Below, one piece after another: positions 22,377 through 32,901 of a DNA stretch of 64,000 nucleotides (position 1 is the first letter of the stretch; every line of letters starts with the position of its first letter). A model generated the notes under the pieces. The model was not told the origin of the DNA. It saw nothing but the letters and a program-made list of their open reading frames with translations, and made no database searches. Source of the stretch: Homalodisca vitripennis (lineage: Eukaryota > Arthropoda > Insecta > Hemiptera > Cicadellidae); assembly GCF_021130785.1 (NCBI RefSeq), contig NC_060209.1, positions 20,607,501-20,671,500 on the forward strand. Reading direction: 5' to 3'. A program made the translations under genes and the position numbers.

Positions 22377-24857
22377 TTAACCTCTTCTAGCAATAAAACG
22401 TTCGATTGCGGCTCTACAAGATTCAGTATTGAGAGAGTGGACTAGTTCTAGATGAACAGCCTTGACTGTCATGCATACAAAAAGAGCAATGTAGCATTTA
22501 GACAATTTTGCGTTTCTTCTAGTACTTTCTTTAACAAGAAAGGGACCAGCAAAATCCAATCCAACGTTGGTGAAGCATCGCGTTTGCTTGAAGCGAGAGG
22601 GGGGTAAGTCTGCCATTAGGGGTTGTGTGGGTTTTGCTTTCATTCTAAAGCAAGTGAGACATCGAAAAATGCGTTTTCGGATGAGATTTCTTGCACCAGG
22701 AATCCAGTAGCGGCGTTGAATAAGAGATTGAACTATTTTGGGACCACCATGAAGAGAGTACAGGTGATAGTGATCACACAATAGAGTTGCGAAGTGACTT
22801 TGAGAAGGAATCAAAACAGGGTGCTTCGAAGACTCAGGCAAGGGAGAAAACTTCAGTCTACCCCCCACCATGAGGGTATCAGATGATAAAAATGGTGTGA
22901 GTTTTCTTAGCGAAGGAGAGCATGGCTTTCCTTGATTGACTGCTTTTATTTCTGGAGAATAGTGTTGCTTTTGAACGAGTTTTACACATTGAGCAAGGGC
23001 TTCGGTTCGTTCATTTACAGATAAAGGACCAAAACGTTTAGCAGACTGTCTGGATCGGATGTTATGAATGAATCTTAGTACATAACTCATTGCATTTTGT
23101 AGTTTCGTGAGTGAAGAAAATCGATTTATCCACTGGTACAGATCGTTTGGTGGTATAACGTTAGTTGTTAGTGTATTGCTAAATGGTGTCTTCTTGATCT
23201 CAATTACTTCAGAGGAGCTTTTTCCAGGTGATACAGGCCAAGAGGAAATTTCATTTAGTAGAAAAGAGGGGCCATGCCACCAAAGCGGGTGATCAAGTAA
23301 GCCAGAGGGCATCAGACCTCTAGTGCCACAATCTGCGGGATTGTTGTCTCCTGAAATGTGACGCCAAACATCAATAGACGTGTTTTCCGTTACTTTACAA
23401 ACACGGTTTAAAACGAAAGTTTCTAGAAGGTGCGGAGGTGTTCTTATCCAACCAAGAACATTCATTGAGTCTGTGAATAAAAAGATATCTGATATCTGTA
23501 GTTTGGTGATAAGCTTCTGGTTAGCTTTGACCAGTTGGGAGAGGAGCAACGCTGCGCATAATTCCAAGCGGGGTATCGTTAGTGGTTTGAGTGGAGCAAC
23601 TTTGGGTTTAGAATGCAATAGGCTACATCCGGTAGTTTTGTTTTCACATTCGACCCTTAGATACAATACCGAGCACATGCCTTTCTGAGAAGAGTCTGAA
23701 AAACCTATGAGTTGGACGGATATGTACGTACTGAGGATATAGCGAGGGATATTTATTTGTGACATAAGTGGAAGTTCTTTGACAAATTTATCCCAAACAA
23801 TGTGTAGATGTTTTGGGAGTGGATCGTCCCAGTCTAGTTTTCCAACCCATATTTGCTGAAGCAAGTGTTTTAGTGTGAAGATAACTGGACTGATGAAACC
23901 GTTGACATCATACACTCGGGCAACTTGAGATAAGACATTTCGTTTGGTCGGAGTTTTATTTACAGGGGCAATAGCGTAGTGAAAACAATCCGTGGAAGGG
24001 TCCCATTCAAGTCCTAGTACTTTGATGGAGTGAATGGATCCAAGGGGATGTGGTCTTTCTCTGTGGTCAGAAGGGATGGTGTTGAGAACGGAAACACTTG
24101 AACTAGACCCTTTGTGAAGTTCGAAACCACCAGATACGCAGAGTTGATTGAGTTCATCAAACAATTGAAGGGCTGCGTGTTCCGAAGAGGCACCACAGAC
24201 GATGTCATCGATGTAGCAGGACGAGTTTAGCACTTTTGCAGCATTGGGGTAGTTAGGACCTTCGTCGAGAACTAGTTGCTTCAAAGTTCGAAGGGTGATG
24301 AAAGGGCTTGATGAGAGACCAAAAGTTAATCGTTGAAGTTCCCATTCTTGGACAGGGCCAGAAGGGTCAGAACGCCAAAACAAATGTTGGTATTTGCGGT
24401 CAGAAGGAGCAACTTTTATGGCTCGATACATTTGTTTTACATCGCATGTCAGAGCGATGGGGTGCAATCGAAACATAGAGATAACAGTTCCGATGTCGGC
24501 TTGGAGCTTGGGTCCAGTCAACAGCAATTTATTAAGAGACTGATTCGTGTCACTTACTTCAGAGGCGTTAAAGACAACTCGAAGAGGTGAAGATGAAGAT
24601 GATTCTTTTACAACACCGTGATGTGTGAGGACATATGGAGAGGGCTGAGGGGCGAGACACATGTTACCTAGGTCAACATAGTTTTGTAAATTGTCTGAAT
24701 AATGAGTGAGATTTCCCGGATTTCTTTCAAGCCGTCTTTCCTGTTGGAGATACTTGCGAAGAGCTATTTCTCGTGTGGAGCCTAGGTCAGAGGGGACGCC
24801 ATTTTTGAAGGGTAATGAGGCTACATATCGTCCGGTTTCGTCTCTAGAGATGGTTGA
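22377..24857 (-). pseudogene. BEL/Pao reverse transcriptase, RNase H and integrase N-terminal part
   Basis: A large open segment bounded by TAA codons (just above 24857 and at 22377-22379). In order: SRDETGRYVASLPF, then RVVFNAS and LTCDVKQMYRAI (RT Asp), LTFGLSSSPF, the catalytic SCYIDDIVCG (YIDD), KRNVLSQVARVYDVNGFISP (BEL connection), RNase H with GFSDSS and FTDSMNVLGWI, the integrase zinc-binding H-H-C-C (HYHLYSLHGG ... CLTCFRMK), and the first integrase Asp in VGLDFAGPF. The lower stop replaces a residue between the first two catalytic Asp of integrase, so full-length pol cannot be made from this copy. Confidence 0.9.
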
Positions 24858-25943
24858 TTAATAATGATCTTCACAGAACTGATCAGCGGGACTGAGGGGT
24901 TTTGGAAAATTGATTTCTTCCATTTCCCAGAATTGTTCAAGGAGTCGATCAGTGCTTAGAGACGATGAAACAAAGAGAGAGTTTCGTTGGTGAGAAGGTG
25001 ATTCCATGGGGACATCACCCATGAGAACCCAACCAAATATTGTGTGCAGCGCGGTAGGCTGCCCTTTGATGATGGAAAGTTCATTGGTAAGCATGTCTGT
25101 GAAAGCTTGAGCTCCAAAGAGAATGTCAACTTTAGCAGGATGATTTAAGTCAGGGTCTGCTAGATTCAAAGAACTGAATCTCTGCCTTAGAGATTCTGAA
25201 AGCCGGGCTGTAGGAAGATTAGATGCTATCTTAGAAATGATAACTGCATCCAACTGTAGTTGGACGTCGCTGTTGTAGCGAAAGGCTATGTTGCAAGTAA
25301 CGAGGCCTTTTGTGTTTATGCCACATTGATGACCAATGCCTGAAATGTTAACATTACACCTTTTGATAGGTAGTCGTAAAGTCTGAGCTAATGATTGAGT
25401 GACAAAGTTGATTTGACTACCTCCGTCAATGACAGCTCTGCACGTTTGCCAATGACCTAAATCGTCTTGAATGAGTACTTGAACGGTGCCTAACAAAGCA
25501 ACATTTCTTGTGTTAGTTCGCTGAGACTGACAGGACAGTGTTTGAACGGGTGCGGTTGTCTGAGGTGTAGACGCGGCGGCGGAAGCGCCGACTACTGAGG
25601 GGGGTGACGCAGGTGTAGAGATGTGAGAGTGAGGTGCGTCTGAGTGGACGGGCGGCGGAGTGGAGACCCGCTTGTCATGGAGTAGAGAGTGATGTTTCTT
25701 ACTTTTACAAAATCTACAACTCGCATTTGAAGTACACGCAGACACATGGTGTGACCCAAGACATGAAAAACATCGTTTAAATGAGCGCACAGAATTATAA
25801 CGTTCATGTAAGGGCAAAGCAATAAACTGGTCACAGCGGTAAAGTTGATGGTTATTTTTACACATAGGACACTGAGAGGCAGGGCGACAAGGCGACGAGT
25901 TAGTCTTCTCTGAATGTGAAGCACCGTGTTGAGCTGAGAACAA
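24858..25943 (-). pseudogene. BEL/Pao zinc knuckle and aspartic protease segment
   Basis: Cys/His-rich nucleic-acid-binding part (CPMCKNNHQLYRCDQF, CFSCLGSHHVSAC, CRFCKSKKHHSLLH), a Pro/Ser/Ala-rich linker, then an aspartic protease of the DUF1758 type with the active-site motif VIDGGSQINFV. It is followed by VDILFGAQAF and TIFGWVLMG, and ends ADQFCEDHY-stop. The stop precedes the SRDETGRY block that normally follows directly. Its frame differs from that of gag, with the overlap at about 25900-25943. Confidence 0.88.
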
Positions 25944-26874
25944 CCTTGCGGGGAAGGGGTGCGGGTGGTCTTGACGTAACTACACTAGCTTTGTGTGTTT
26001 CTTTGGTGAGTTCATAGACGGTACACTGAGCGCGAAGAAACTCCATAAGGTCTTCCAATATAGGAAACTGTTTGGATTTCACTTCTAGTTCAAACGCTTT
26101 TCTAGTATTATTGTCTAAGAGGCGTAAAGCTAGTTGCAAGAGCATAAAACCAGACAAGTCACTGATATTTAGACTTTTCAATGCTTGAACATTTATGTGA
26201 AACACATCTACGACCTGTCTTAGGCTACTTAGACTAGGGGTCTTTACAGGTTGTTGATCAAGTATTTTATTAAGATAAAAACTAGCTAGGAGGCGTGGAT
26301 TAGTGTAGCGTTCCACTAGAGTGTCATAGGCTAGAGTGTAGTTAGCTGGATCAAAGGGTATGGCTTCAACAATGCTCAGAGCAGGGCCTTCCAGTAAGCT
26401 TTTTAAATAACTAAACTTTTCAATATGGGCCATGGAGTTATTGTGGATTAAATTATCATACAGAGATCTGAAGGAATTAAACTGCTCTAACTGTCCACCA
26501 AACTTACTTATATCTATTTGCGGAAGCTTAGGTTTTACAAGTGAGGCTTGTGAGAGATCTACATCGACAGTTTTAGTCTTAGTAGCTACAATAACATCAT
26601 AGGTGGCTTTACATTTATAGTACATGGTATCAAACTGCTTGAAGGCGAAACTAGTATCTACAGTGTCCTTGGGGTCATCTAATTCAAGATTAAGATTATC
26701 CATCTGTTCTGAAAGGGCTTCAAAGTCTGAGTACAAAGACTTTAAATTTGAATACCTAGCGACAAAATCATTAGTTTCACCTGGAAGTTCCTTGATTAAA
26801 TCAAAACACAGCTGTAACTTTTGAAAATACCTTTCTCTCTTTTTCACACATTGTTCTAGTTTTTTAGTAGCCAT
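25900..26874 (-). pseudogene. BEL/Pao Gag (DUF1759-like)
   Basis: About 324 codons from ATG 26874 (context AAAATATGGC, a good Kozak match). It contains a coiled-coil-like N-terminus (KKLEQCVKKRERYFQKL), a KLPQIDISKFGGQLEQFNSF block and FSYLKSLLEGPALSIVEAIP, then LVERYTNPRLLASFYLNKIL. These mark the DUF1759 gag of BEL/Pao elements. It ends in another frame from the zinc-knuckle segment. BEL elements commonly encode one polyprotein, so this is either a frameshift mutation or a recoding site. Confidence 0.88.
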
Positions 26875-28429
26875 ATTTTCAAACACTAATTAAATACAAA
26901 ATATGAAATACACCCTACAGAAGACAGAATCCTTATTTACTAAATTAACCTGCTTACAAACTAATTTAGTAAACCTTGACAAAAATAAAACAAGTAATCT
27001 TCAAACAAAACAGTGACACAGAAATAATATTAAGTGATTAAGAAAATAAGAATGATTCCCTCAGTGATAGAAAATTATTAGTTTTAACCCTCCAACTGGC
27101 AGTCATTTTTTCCTGTAGTGGCGGCATGTTTTCGAGCCTCGTGCAAGGGTTTTTTTAAAAATTTATTAAAAATATAAATTAAAAGTAATATATGTAGAAG
27201 TATATATTTTTGTGTTCAGACTTAAACATATAATAATATTAGTATTTAAATTTGGCATTAAAAAAATGTTTACTAAAATTTTTTTTCCATGAAATTCAAA
27301 ATTTACATTTTTTTTTTTTTTTATTTGGGGGGGACCATACCTAGCAAACCAAGTTATAGTAAGAAAACTATAAAAGTGAGAGTACCATTGTGTGTCAAAT
27401 TTATTCTAGTTTCAGAAACACATAAGCATTATACAAATTTATGAAACTATAATAACACTATATAACAAAAAGCAGCGATGCGCATAAATTGTGAAAACAG
27501 GGTGTATATGTAAGAATTTGTTAATAAAAGTTTTACTAATACAGTTTTACTTCTATACATGTTATATTGCATATTTTATTACGCAGAATGAAGTAAACTA
27601 TACAGCAGTAGTAAAATAAATTCCATAACTTTTTTTTTGAAGAGTCGAAAAAAGTTTCATTTTGTCATTACTCAAAAATTTTGCGAAAAATTTTCGAGAA
27701 ATTTATTTATTCTAAAATATATTTATTTGCACTACTGCAATATTTAACAATTCACCACACACTAAACACAACACTAAAACACAAATAAACCTACTAAAAC
27801 TTAGTAATAAACACGACTCGTCACATCAACAACTCAGACGGCATCGACAACATGGCGGTCACATCTTTTACGTTCCAAACTACGAACTTGGTACGTTGCA
27901 ACTACAATATAAAGAGGAATAAAACTATATTATTCCTTAGGCTTTTTTTCCCCGAATCCAATGGTGCATGAATCGAATCGATACGTTGCCGGAATATACT
28001 GTTATGAGTGATTATGCAAGGGAATGTTTGTTTATCAAAATTTTGACGAACAACAATCCGCTAAGGGTTATGTTTATCAAAATTTTGATAAACAACAGTT
28101 GATAAACAAAATAGAAACAGCTGACAGATAAGTTGCTCAAAATAGATAAGAGCGTCCGATCGGCGGACAGAAATACTCGATCAGCTGAGCGACAATCAGA
28201 TAGCGGCCGATAAGCAGCGCAATCAATAAACATAACTTGCAGTTCTGCACCTGTCTGTCTGGCTCTATAGTTCAGTTCACGAAACTTAGCTTAAATGCTA
28301 ATTTTATTTTTAATGCTAATCAGGTTTGTTTCATGAGGCGGTTGAGTTTTGATTTGAACTCAAATTAAATGTTAAAACTTAGTGGACTGTTTTTTGCATG
28401 AAACTGAAGCGTTCGTATAGGACCAGCTG
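26875..28429 (-). other. BEL/Pao untranslated leader, about 1.55 kb
   Basis: Unusually long sequence between the PBS and the gag start, AT-rich, with a T15 run near 27310 and a perfect 24-bp palindrome at 28071-28094. The part near 27085 (TTAACCCTCCAACTGGC) resembles a transposon terminus, so part of the leader may be a secondary insertion, but no matching opposite end was found. Confidence 0.5.
28071..28094. repeat. 24-bp perfect palindrome
   Basis: TGTTTATCAAAA followed by its exact complement TTTTGATAAACA. A partial second copy (tgtttatcaaaattttgacg) lies 40 bp upstream near 28027-28046. Both are in the BEL leader. Confidence 0.8.
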
Positions 28430-28447
28430 ATCCGGCTCGAAGGACCA
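28430..28447 (-). other. BEL/Pao primer-binding site (tRNA-Tyr type)
   Basis: The minus strand reads TGGTCCTTCGAGCCGGAT, complementary to the 3' end of insect tRNA-Tyr (...CCGGCTCGAAGGACCA). It starts 2 nt inside the 5' LTR boundary. Confidence 0.8.
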
Positions 28448-28449
28448 AA

Positions 28450-28897
28450 TGTACGGTCTTTGAGGAAGAGCCGTAACCGCGGTATAGCCGAAATAAAAAC
28501 GACTGGTGATGTACCTTGGGGGAGTCTCGTAGAACGGGGTCGTCGAGGTCCTCGGCCAGGGCAGCGGGGAGTCCAGGATCACCAGAAGTCTTGTGTAGGT
28601 CTTGTAGATGGAGAGCGGTGGACAACAAGGGGAATGATTCACTCCGAGAGGGTAAATAAAGTAACTATATTGACTTGAAATACATAAAAAACAAAATAGA
28701 GCTGTATAAACGTGAAAACTGTTCATGTATTGGGGTGGAATGCGGGCAGCAGCGTGTGTCCAGTACGCCGCCTGCGGAGAGAATAATTGAGCCGAGTCTT
28801 CTTATCTTGAAGGGGTTGGAGAAGGGGCTGCGAGTCGGTGACGTCATTTCGGGCCAGTAACAACACCAGCCGTTAATTAAGAAATAAGTACTGAACA
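28450..28897 (-). repeat. BEL/Pao 5' LTR
   Basis: 448 bp, 98.9% identical to 21043-21490 (five substitutions). Followed on the plus strand by the TSD TATGC. Confidence 0.93.
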
Positions 28898-28902
28898 TAT
28901 GC

Positions 28903-29281
28903 TATACTCATTTTTAAAACTCACCACGAGGTGGCGCTGCAAAATATAAAAGTTTTCAAAGTGCCTGCACATTATAAACTGCAATTACGACACAGTTACG
29001 TATATTAATTTGCCAAAGACTATTTGAAGGCACTAAGTTAGAATATATGTTTGTCTTTATGATAAATATATGGTTGAACTTAAAGCTTGACTGTTAGACC
29101 GCTTTATAATAAAATACGTGTACGTGTATAATGGCTATATAATAAGCATACACAGATTTTCTTGATCGTGACAACAAGGCAAACTCTACATCGGTGTTAG
29201 AAATATAATGCACTTGAACCAGAAGTGCAAATACATGGCCAAGGCTTACGTAAAGCGTGCGAAGCCGCGGGAAACAGCTAG
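28903..29281 (+). mobile_element. Helitron-like non-autonomous element, 3' part
   Basis: Continuation of 20898-21042 after the BEL insertion. It ends GAAGCCGCGGGAAACAGCTAG followed by T. CTAG plus T, a GC-rich short palindrome (CCGCGG) just before the end, and A/T flanks resemble Helitron 3' termini. The same sequence appears in reverse at 39807-40198. Confidence 0.5.
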
Positions 29282-29282
29282 T

Positions 29283-30545
29283 AGGTTATAGATTATTAGT
29301 ACGGTAGACTAGTACCCATGGCTTCGTCCGCAATTTCTGTGCAACATTCCGTGTCAAGTATCCGTGTTCCGTGTATTTGATTGAATAGCTCCCACGATTT
29401 CAGTAACATTTGAACAATTTTAGAACAATTTAGAGAAACTCCATAGTCGGAGCGTTCTTTGTGAAGATTAATATGATACAAAACGATAGGATCATATGAT
29501 ATGTGTAAAATTTAATTCGTCATATATCATGCATCAGGTACTCACTTTTCAGTGTTTATGATTTAGAGAACCAGAAGTTAAGCAAACTAGTGATTAATTC
29601 TTATTTCAGGTTTTGGGCCTCTGGATCAAATTAATTGTACTTACATTATGATAGTTGTCATCCATATGTGAATATGATACATGATACATTAAAGTACAGT
29701 ACATATTCTTGCATCCCATTCGATTTTTCCTATATCATATTTCCTTTGGCTAGTCTAGGAATTATATCAGTATTTATGTAACTAATCAGTATCGTATATC
29801 TAGTCAGTAAGAAATGGATGTGATGTCCAGATGTCCACTTGACAAACAAACACAAATGTAAACAAATTGAAAATAGTGGTCGAATTAATTACATTAACAT
29901 ATCATCGCTTTGTCATAAAACAATGGTTTTTCAGAACAGTTGATTGCATTTCACAGGCCCTTTCAATTCCAATTTCGCAACCAAGATAGGACTTTTAACT
30001 CCATTAGAGACCAGTGGGGCGTAGCCCAGTCAGTTTAGGTGCCATGTTTTGCTATGGTGGATGTCCTTTCGAGGAAGTCGTGACAATATTAAATGTAAGC
30101 ATAGGTCGACTAAAAGGGTTTACTTAGGTTAACAAATTGCCACAAAACCGTCTGAAAAAGACTATTCATTTGAAAATGGCAGCCTCTCATGACTAAAGAT
30201 GCAAGCTAAAAGTGAATTAGTCTCAATAATGATGGCTTACATGTAATAAGACTAATATCCCTATTATTGGATTATTATTATGTAATAGAAAGTAGACTAT
30301 GGAGAGAAAAATGAGAATTTATATCGAAATCATTCAAGTACTTTGTATTCGGTGATCGAAAAACATTGAGTGGACACAGTTAGAGCAATTCTAATAGATA
30401 TTAGAGTCCGGTAAGTGTAAAGGAATTAGATAAAATTCTGGTTCACCGCTATTGTTTATTTTATAATACAGTTAATTTTAGAGACTTCCAGATAAAAACA
30501 GTTCTAAACAAATTCCAGATACATCAATACAACTACCAATACTCT
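29283..30545. other. Region 3' of EcKL-2, nothing recognised
   Basis: No coding motif. A minus-strand AATAAA (plus-strand tttatt at 30455-30460) lies about 85 bp past the EcKL-2 stop and may be its polyadenylation signal. Confidence 0.35.
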
Positions 30546-31826
30546 TTATTTTTCAGATTTTACCTCTCTAATCTTTTTCAACATGTAGTCATAGACACCA
30601 TGCTTGTCATAAGCGTCAAGAATTTGTGGATAGTTCATATTAAAATACTGTCCTGTATATACTGACTTGTAATACGATCTTTCATTAACAGACTCAGCTG
30701 AAAATTTGACGGTTAAGAATTCCGTCATATCTGGAACGGCATCAGTCAACGCTACAGGTAAACTACACAGATTAACGAATACTATTGGGCTCAGAAATCG
30801 TATTTCCGCTTTCAGTTCTTCCATAGTCAACCTTTCAGGACACTCAAATTCTGCAAGATTTTCGTTCAATGAGTCACAGTAAATTTGGTAAAGATCATTC
30901 AATCTCTTTTGACGGACTTCCAAGTTGGCTGATGCCGTTAAGAAGAAGACAAGTTCGACAAGTGGAGAACATAACCTGACATTCTGAAAATCAATAATTT
31001 TTATATCCGTCACTTTTCCCGCGCTGTTGTATTTGAACATCATGTTCGTGCACCAAGGGTCTCCTTGTGTCAGTGCTCTGATGGGTTTCGATTTACAATC
31101 TTCCAGCATTTCCTTATAGATATTCCAAAATACATCTTCCTCACAGGCTTCTTTGATTATTTCAAATTGCTTTTTATAATCTGGCTTGTCTTCCAAATAC
31201 GTAGCCATACAAAGAAGACTGTTGGGCAGCATCAGCTTAAATGACTTCTCCATTTTCTCAGCCATTGCCGGGCTTTCAACACCCAAACTTTCAATCAATC
31301 CAGGATCTTTCTTGAAGATTGCCATCGAAAGAGCGTGAAGCTTGGCTGAAGCCTTTATGAAAAGTTCACAGTGATCGAAATCTAGTAGTTTTTGACGGTC
31401 AGCCATTTCAAAGCCTGATGCCTTCAAGTCTTCCAATACTACACACAATGGATTTGGGGATTTATAATGTTTAGGAACAACATCGTGTTTGCTTAGTCTG
31501 TAAGTTTCTGATATAAACTTATGATAGTAATTTGACTCACTCTCGTAAAATTGCTTGAAGTTATCTCCGAACTGATCCCCTATATACGAATCTTCAGATA
31601 ATGGCGCTTTTATGATTAAAGAAATGGATTCCTCAGTAGAACTGTCGTCTAGTCTCTTGTACTGAACATTTGCTCTGATCATCTGACTGCCATAGTTGTT
31701 ACCAGGAGCGATAGCTGGCTCGAGCGTGTAGCTTGTGATAATTACTCCTGCAACATTTCCTTCGGTATCTTCAAGACAGGATTTGAGAAAATCACCAGTT
31801 AACCACTCTGGAGTATTTGTTGCCAT
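30546..31826 (-). CDS. EcKinase/CHK kinase-like protein (EcKL-2)
   Basis: 426 residues, a clear paralogue of EcKL-1 (same start MA..PEWLT.DFLKSCL, same block order). Landmarks: GNNYGSQMIRA (42-52), ATP-site Lys in SLIIKAP (about 73), VVLEDL (129-134), the catalytic loop LTQGDPWCTNMMF (252-264) with Asp256 and Asn261, and IIDFQ (277-281). As in EcKL-1 the His of the family HGD is Gln, but the Gly is kept. The ATG at 31826 follows a splice acceptor (TTTTTTGTTTCAG) by 4 nt. The reading frame is intact. The stop codon is embedded in an AATAAA. It lies 15 kb from EcKL-1 on the same strand, with only transposons between, consistent with a tandem duplication later spread apart. Confidence 0.93.
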   Translation of the reverse strand: MATNTPEWLTGDFLKSCLEDTEGNVAGVIITSYTLEPAIAPGNNYGSQMIRANVQYKRLDDSSTEESISLIIKAPLSEDSYIGDQFGDNFKQFYESESNYYHKFISETYRLSKHDVVPKHYKSPNPLCVVLEDLKASGFEMADRQKLLDFDHCELFIKASAKLHALSMAIFKKDPGLIESLGVESPAMAEKMEKSFKLMLPNSLLCMATYLEDKPDYKKQFEIIKEACEEDVFWNIYKEMLEDCKSKPIRALTQGDPWCTNMMFKYNSAGKVTDIKIIDFQNVRLCSPLVELVFFLTASANLEVRQKRLNDLYQIYCDSLNENLAEFECPERLTMEELKAEIRFLSPIVFVNLCSLPVALTDAVPDMTEFLTVKFSAESVNERSYYKSVYTGQYFNMNYPQILDAYDKHGVYDYMLKKIREVKSEK

Positions 31827-31846
31827 TTGTCTGAAACAAAAAATAA
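31827..31846 (-). other. Splice acceptor of 5'UTR intron, EcKL-2
   Basis: The minus strand reads TTATTTTTTGTTTCAG, then ACAA and the ATG. Strong pyrimidine tract. Matches the arrangement in EcKL-1. Confidence 0.65.
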
Positions 31847-31912
31847 TTTGAATGAAATAGATTCAGTTCCATTCTTTATTAAGGACCTGGCAGGTCCTTC
31901 CATAAAGGTGTT

Positions 31913-31968
31913 GTGGCAGTCTCATTGTCTCATCAGGTGCACAATTGATGAGATTATGAGACTGTCAC
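31913..31968. repeat. Hairpin-forming inverted repeat upstream of EcKL-2
   Basis: Arms 31913-31935 and 31946-31968 are complementary at 20 of 23 positions around a 10-nt loop. A second short palindrome (AAGGACCTG g CAGGTCCTT) lies at 31881-31899. They fall where a 5'UTR exon or promoter of EcKL-2 could be, or they mark a small transposon. Confidence 0.55.
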
Positions 31969-32000
31969 TACATCTATTGTACCTATAGCACCTGTTGGCA

Positions 32001-32014
32001 CCTATTTATAGGTG
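32001..32014 (-). promoter_or_regulatory. Possible TATA box for EcKL-2
   Basis: The minus strand reads ACCTATAAATAGGT, a perfect CTATAAATAG TATA element about 180 bp upstream of the ATG and within a short palindrome. If it is used, the first exon would start near 31975 and include the hairpin. No donor site was pinned down. Confidence 0.3.
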
Positions 32015-32884
32015 TCTCTGATGTCGAAACAATGTAAGGGTTCGTTTTGAGCTTCTTCGACGCCGGCTTCGTGATAGATATAAATGGAATGACGTTTGTT
32101 AGTCTCATTAAATTCGAGAACGGCTGGAACGGTTTGGCTCATTTTGGTTTTTAAATATTTGTAGAAGTCCAAGGAAGATTTAAAAGGTGAGAAACATTGG
32201 AAAAGTTCATCAGAATACTTAATAATTCTTTAAAATAATTTTGACACGTAATCCAAAGTTAACAAAACCTAAACAGACCCTATTGACACTTTCAGCTGAA
32301 GTTCGCCAAAGTGGCAGAAACATTTGTTTACACTTAATTTTAGAAAATATTGAAATATTATACAGCGCTTGATCAGTAGCTTTATGCACACTGCAAGGAC
32401 AAAGTTACTATCTAATTTTTATTTTAGTTTACACCTGTGAGGAATAAACCATCTAATACATTGAAAATAATATTTAAACAGTGTTCTAAACCCATCTTGA
32501 TGAACAAAGCTGCGGATATTTTGTACATAAGGTTATCGAAACTGACTGTCTCCTTTAATAATGTCACTGTAGTTAAAGGAAAAGAAGGTATGACAAACTC
32601 TTCCCCTTATATCAGAAGCAGAATACAAGCTAAGGTAGTAGACTAAAGAAGTCTAAAAAGACTACTTAAAAAAGCTTACGTATGCATATATTATTTTTTG
32701 ATCGGGGTAAAAATCAATATTACTTATAGCATCAGAAATATCGCAGACCGCAAATAAATCTTTTAAATCTAAGTTGGATTCCAAATCGCATATATGTGTT
32801 TATTTTCTTGGTCAGTGCAACAATACAAATTCAACTGTGGAACCCTAAATAAATTAGCGGAAGTGAAACTCTTTTGGACCGTAA
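32015..32884. other. Intergenic, no gene recognised
   Basis: A 69-codon frame at 32437-32646 has no recognised motif. This is the left flank of the composite LINE insertion. Confidence 0.35.
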
Positions 32885-32901
32885 TAACTTTTCAGTCTTA
32901 C

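Larger units (their letters stand above)
21043..28897 (-). mobile_element. Full-length BEL/Pao LTR retrotransposon
   Basis: 7855 bp on the minus strand: two 448-bp LTRs, a tRNA-Tyr-type PBS, a long leader, gag (DUF1759-like), a zinc knuckle plus aspartic protease, RT, RNase H and integrase, and a purine tract. It is flanked by a 5-bp duplication TATGC (21038-21042 and 28898-28902), the TSD length typical of BEL/Pao. The LTRs differ at 5 of 448 positions, so the insertion is recent. The coding region is nevertheless broken by one frame change (about 25.92 kb) and two in-frame TAA stops (24.86 and 22.38 kb). It sits inside the Helitron-like repeat. Confidence 0.95.

Noticed and set aside
32437..32646. 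69-codon plus-strand frame
   Set aside because: No recognised motif, no splice or promoter context, AT-rich.
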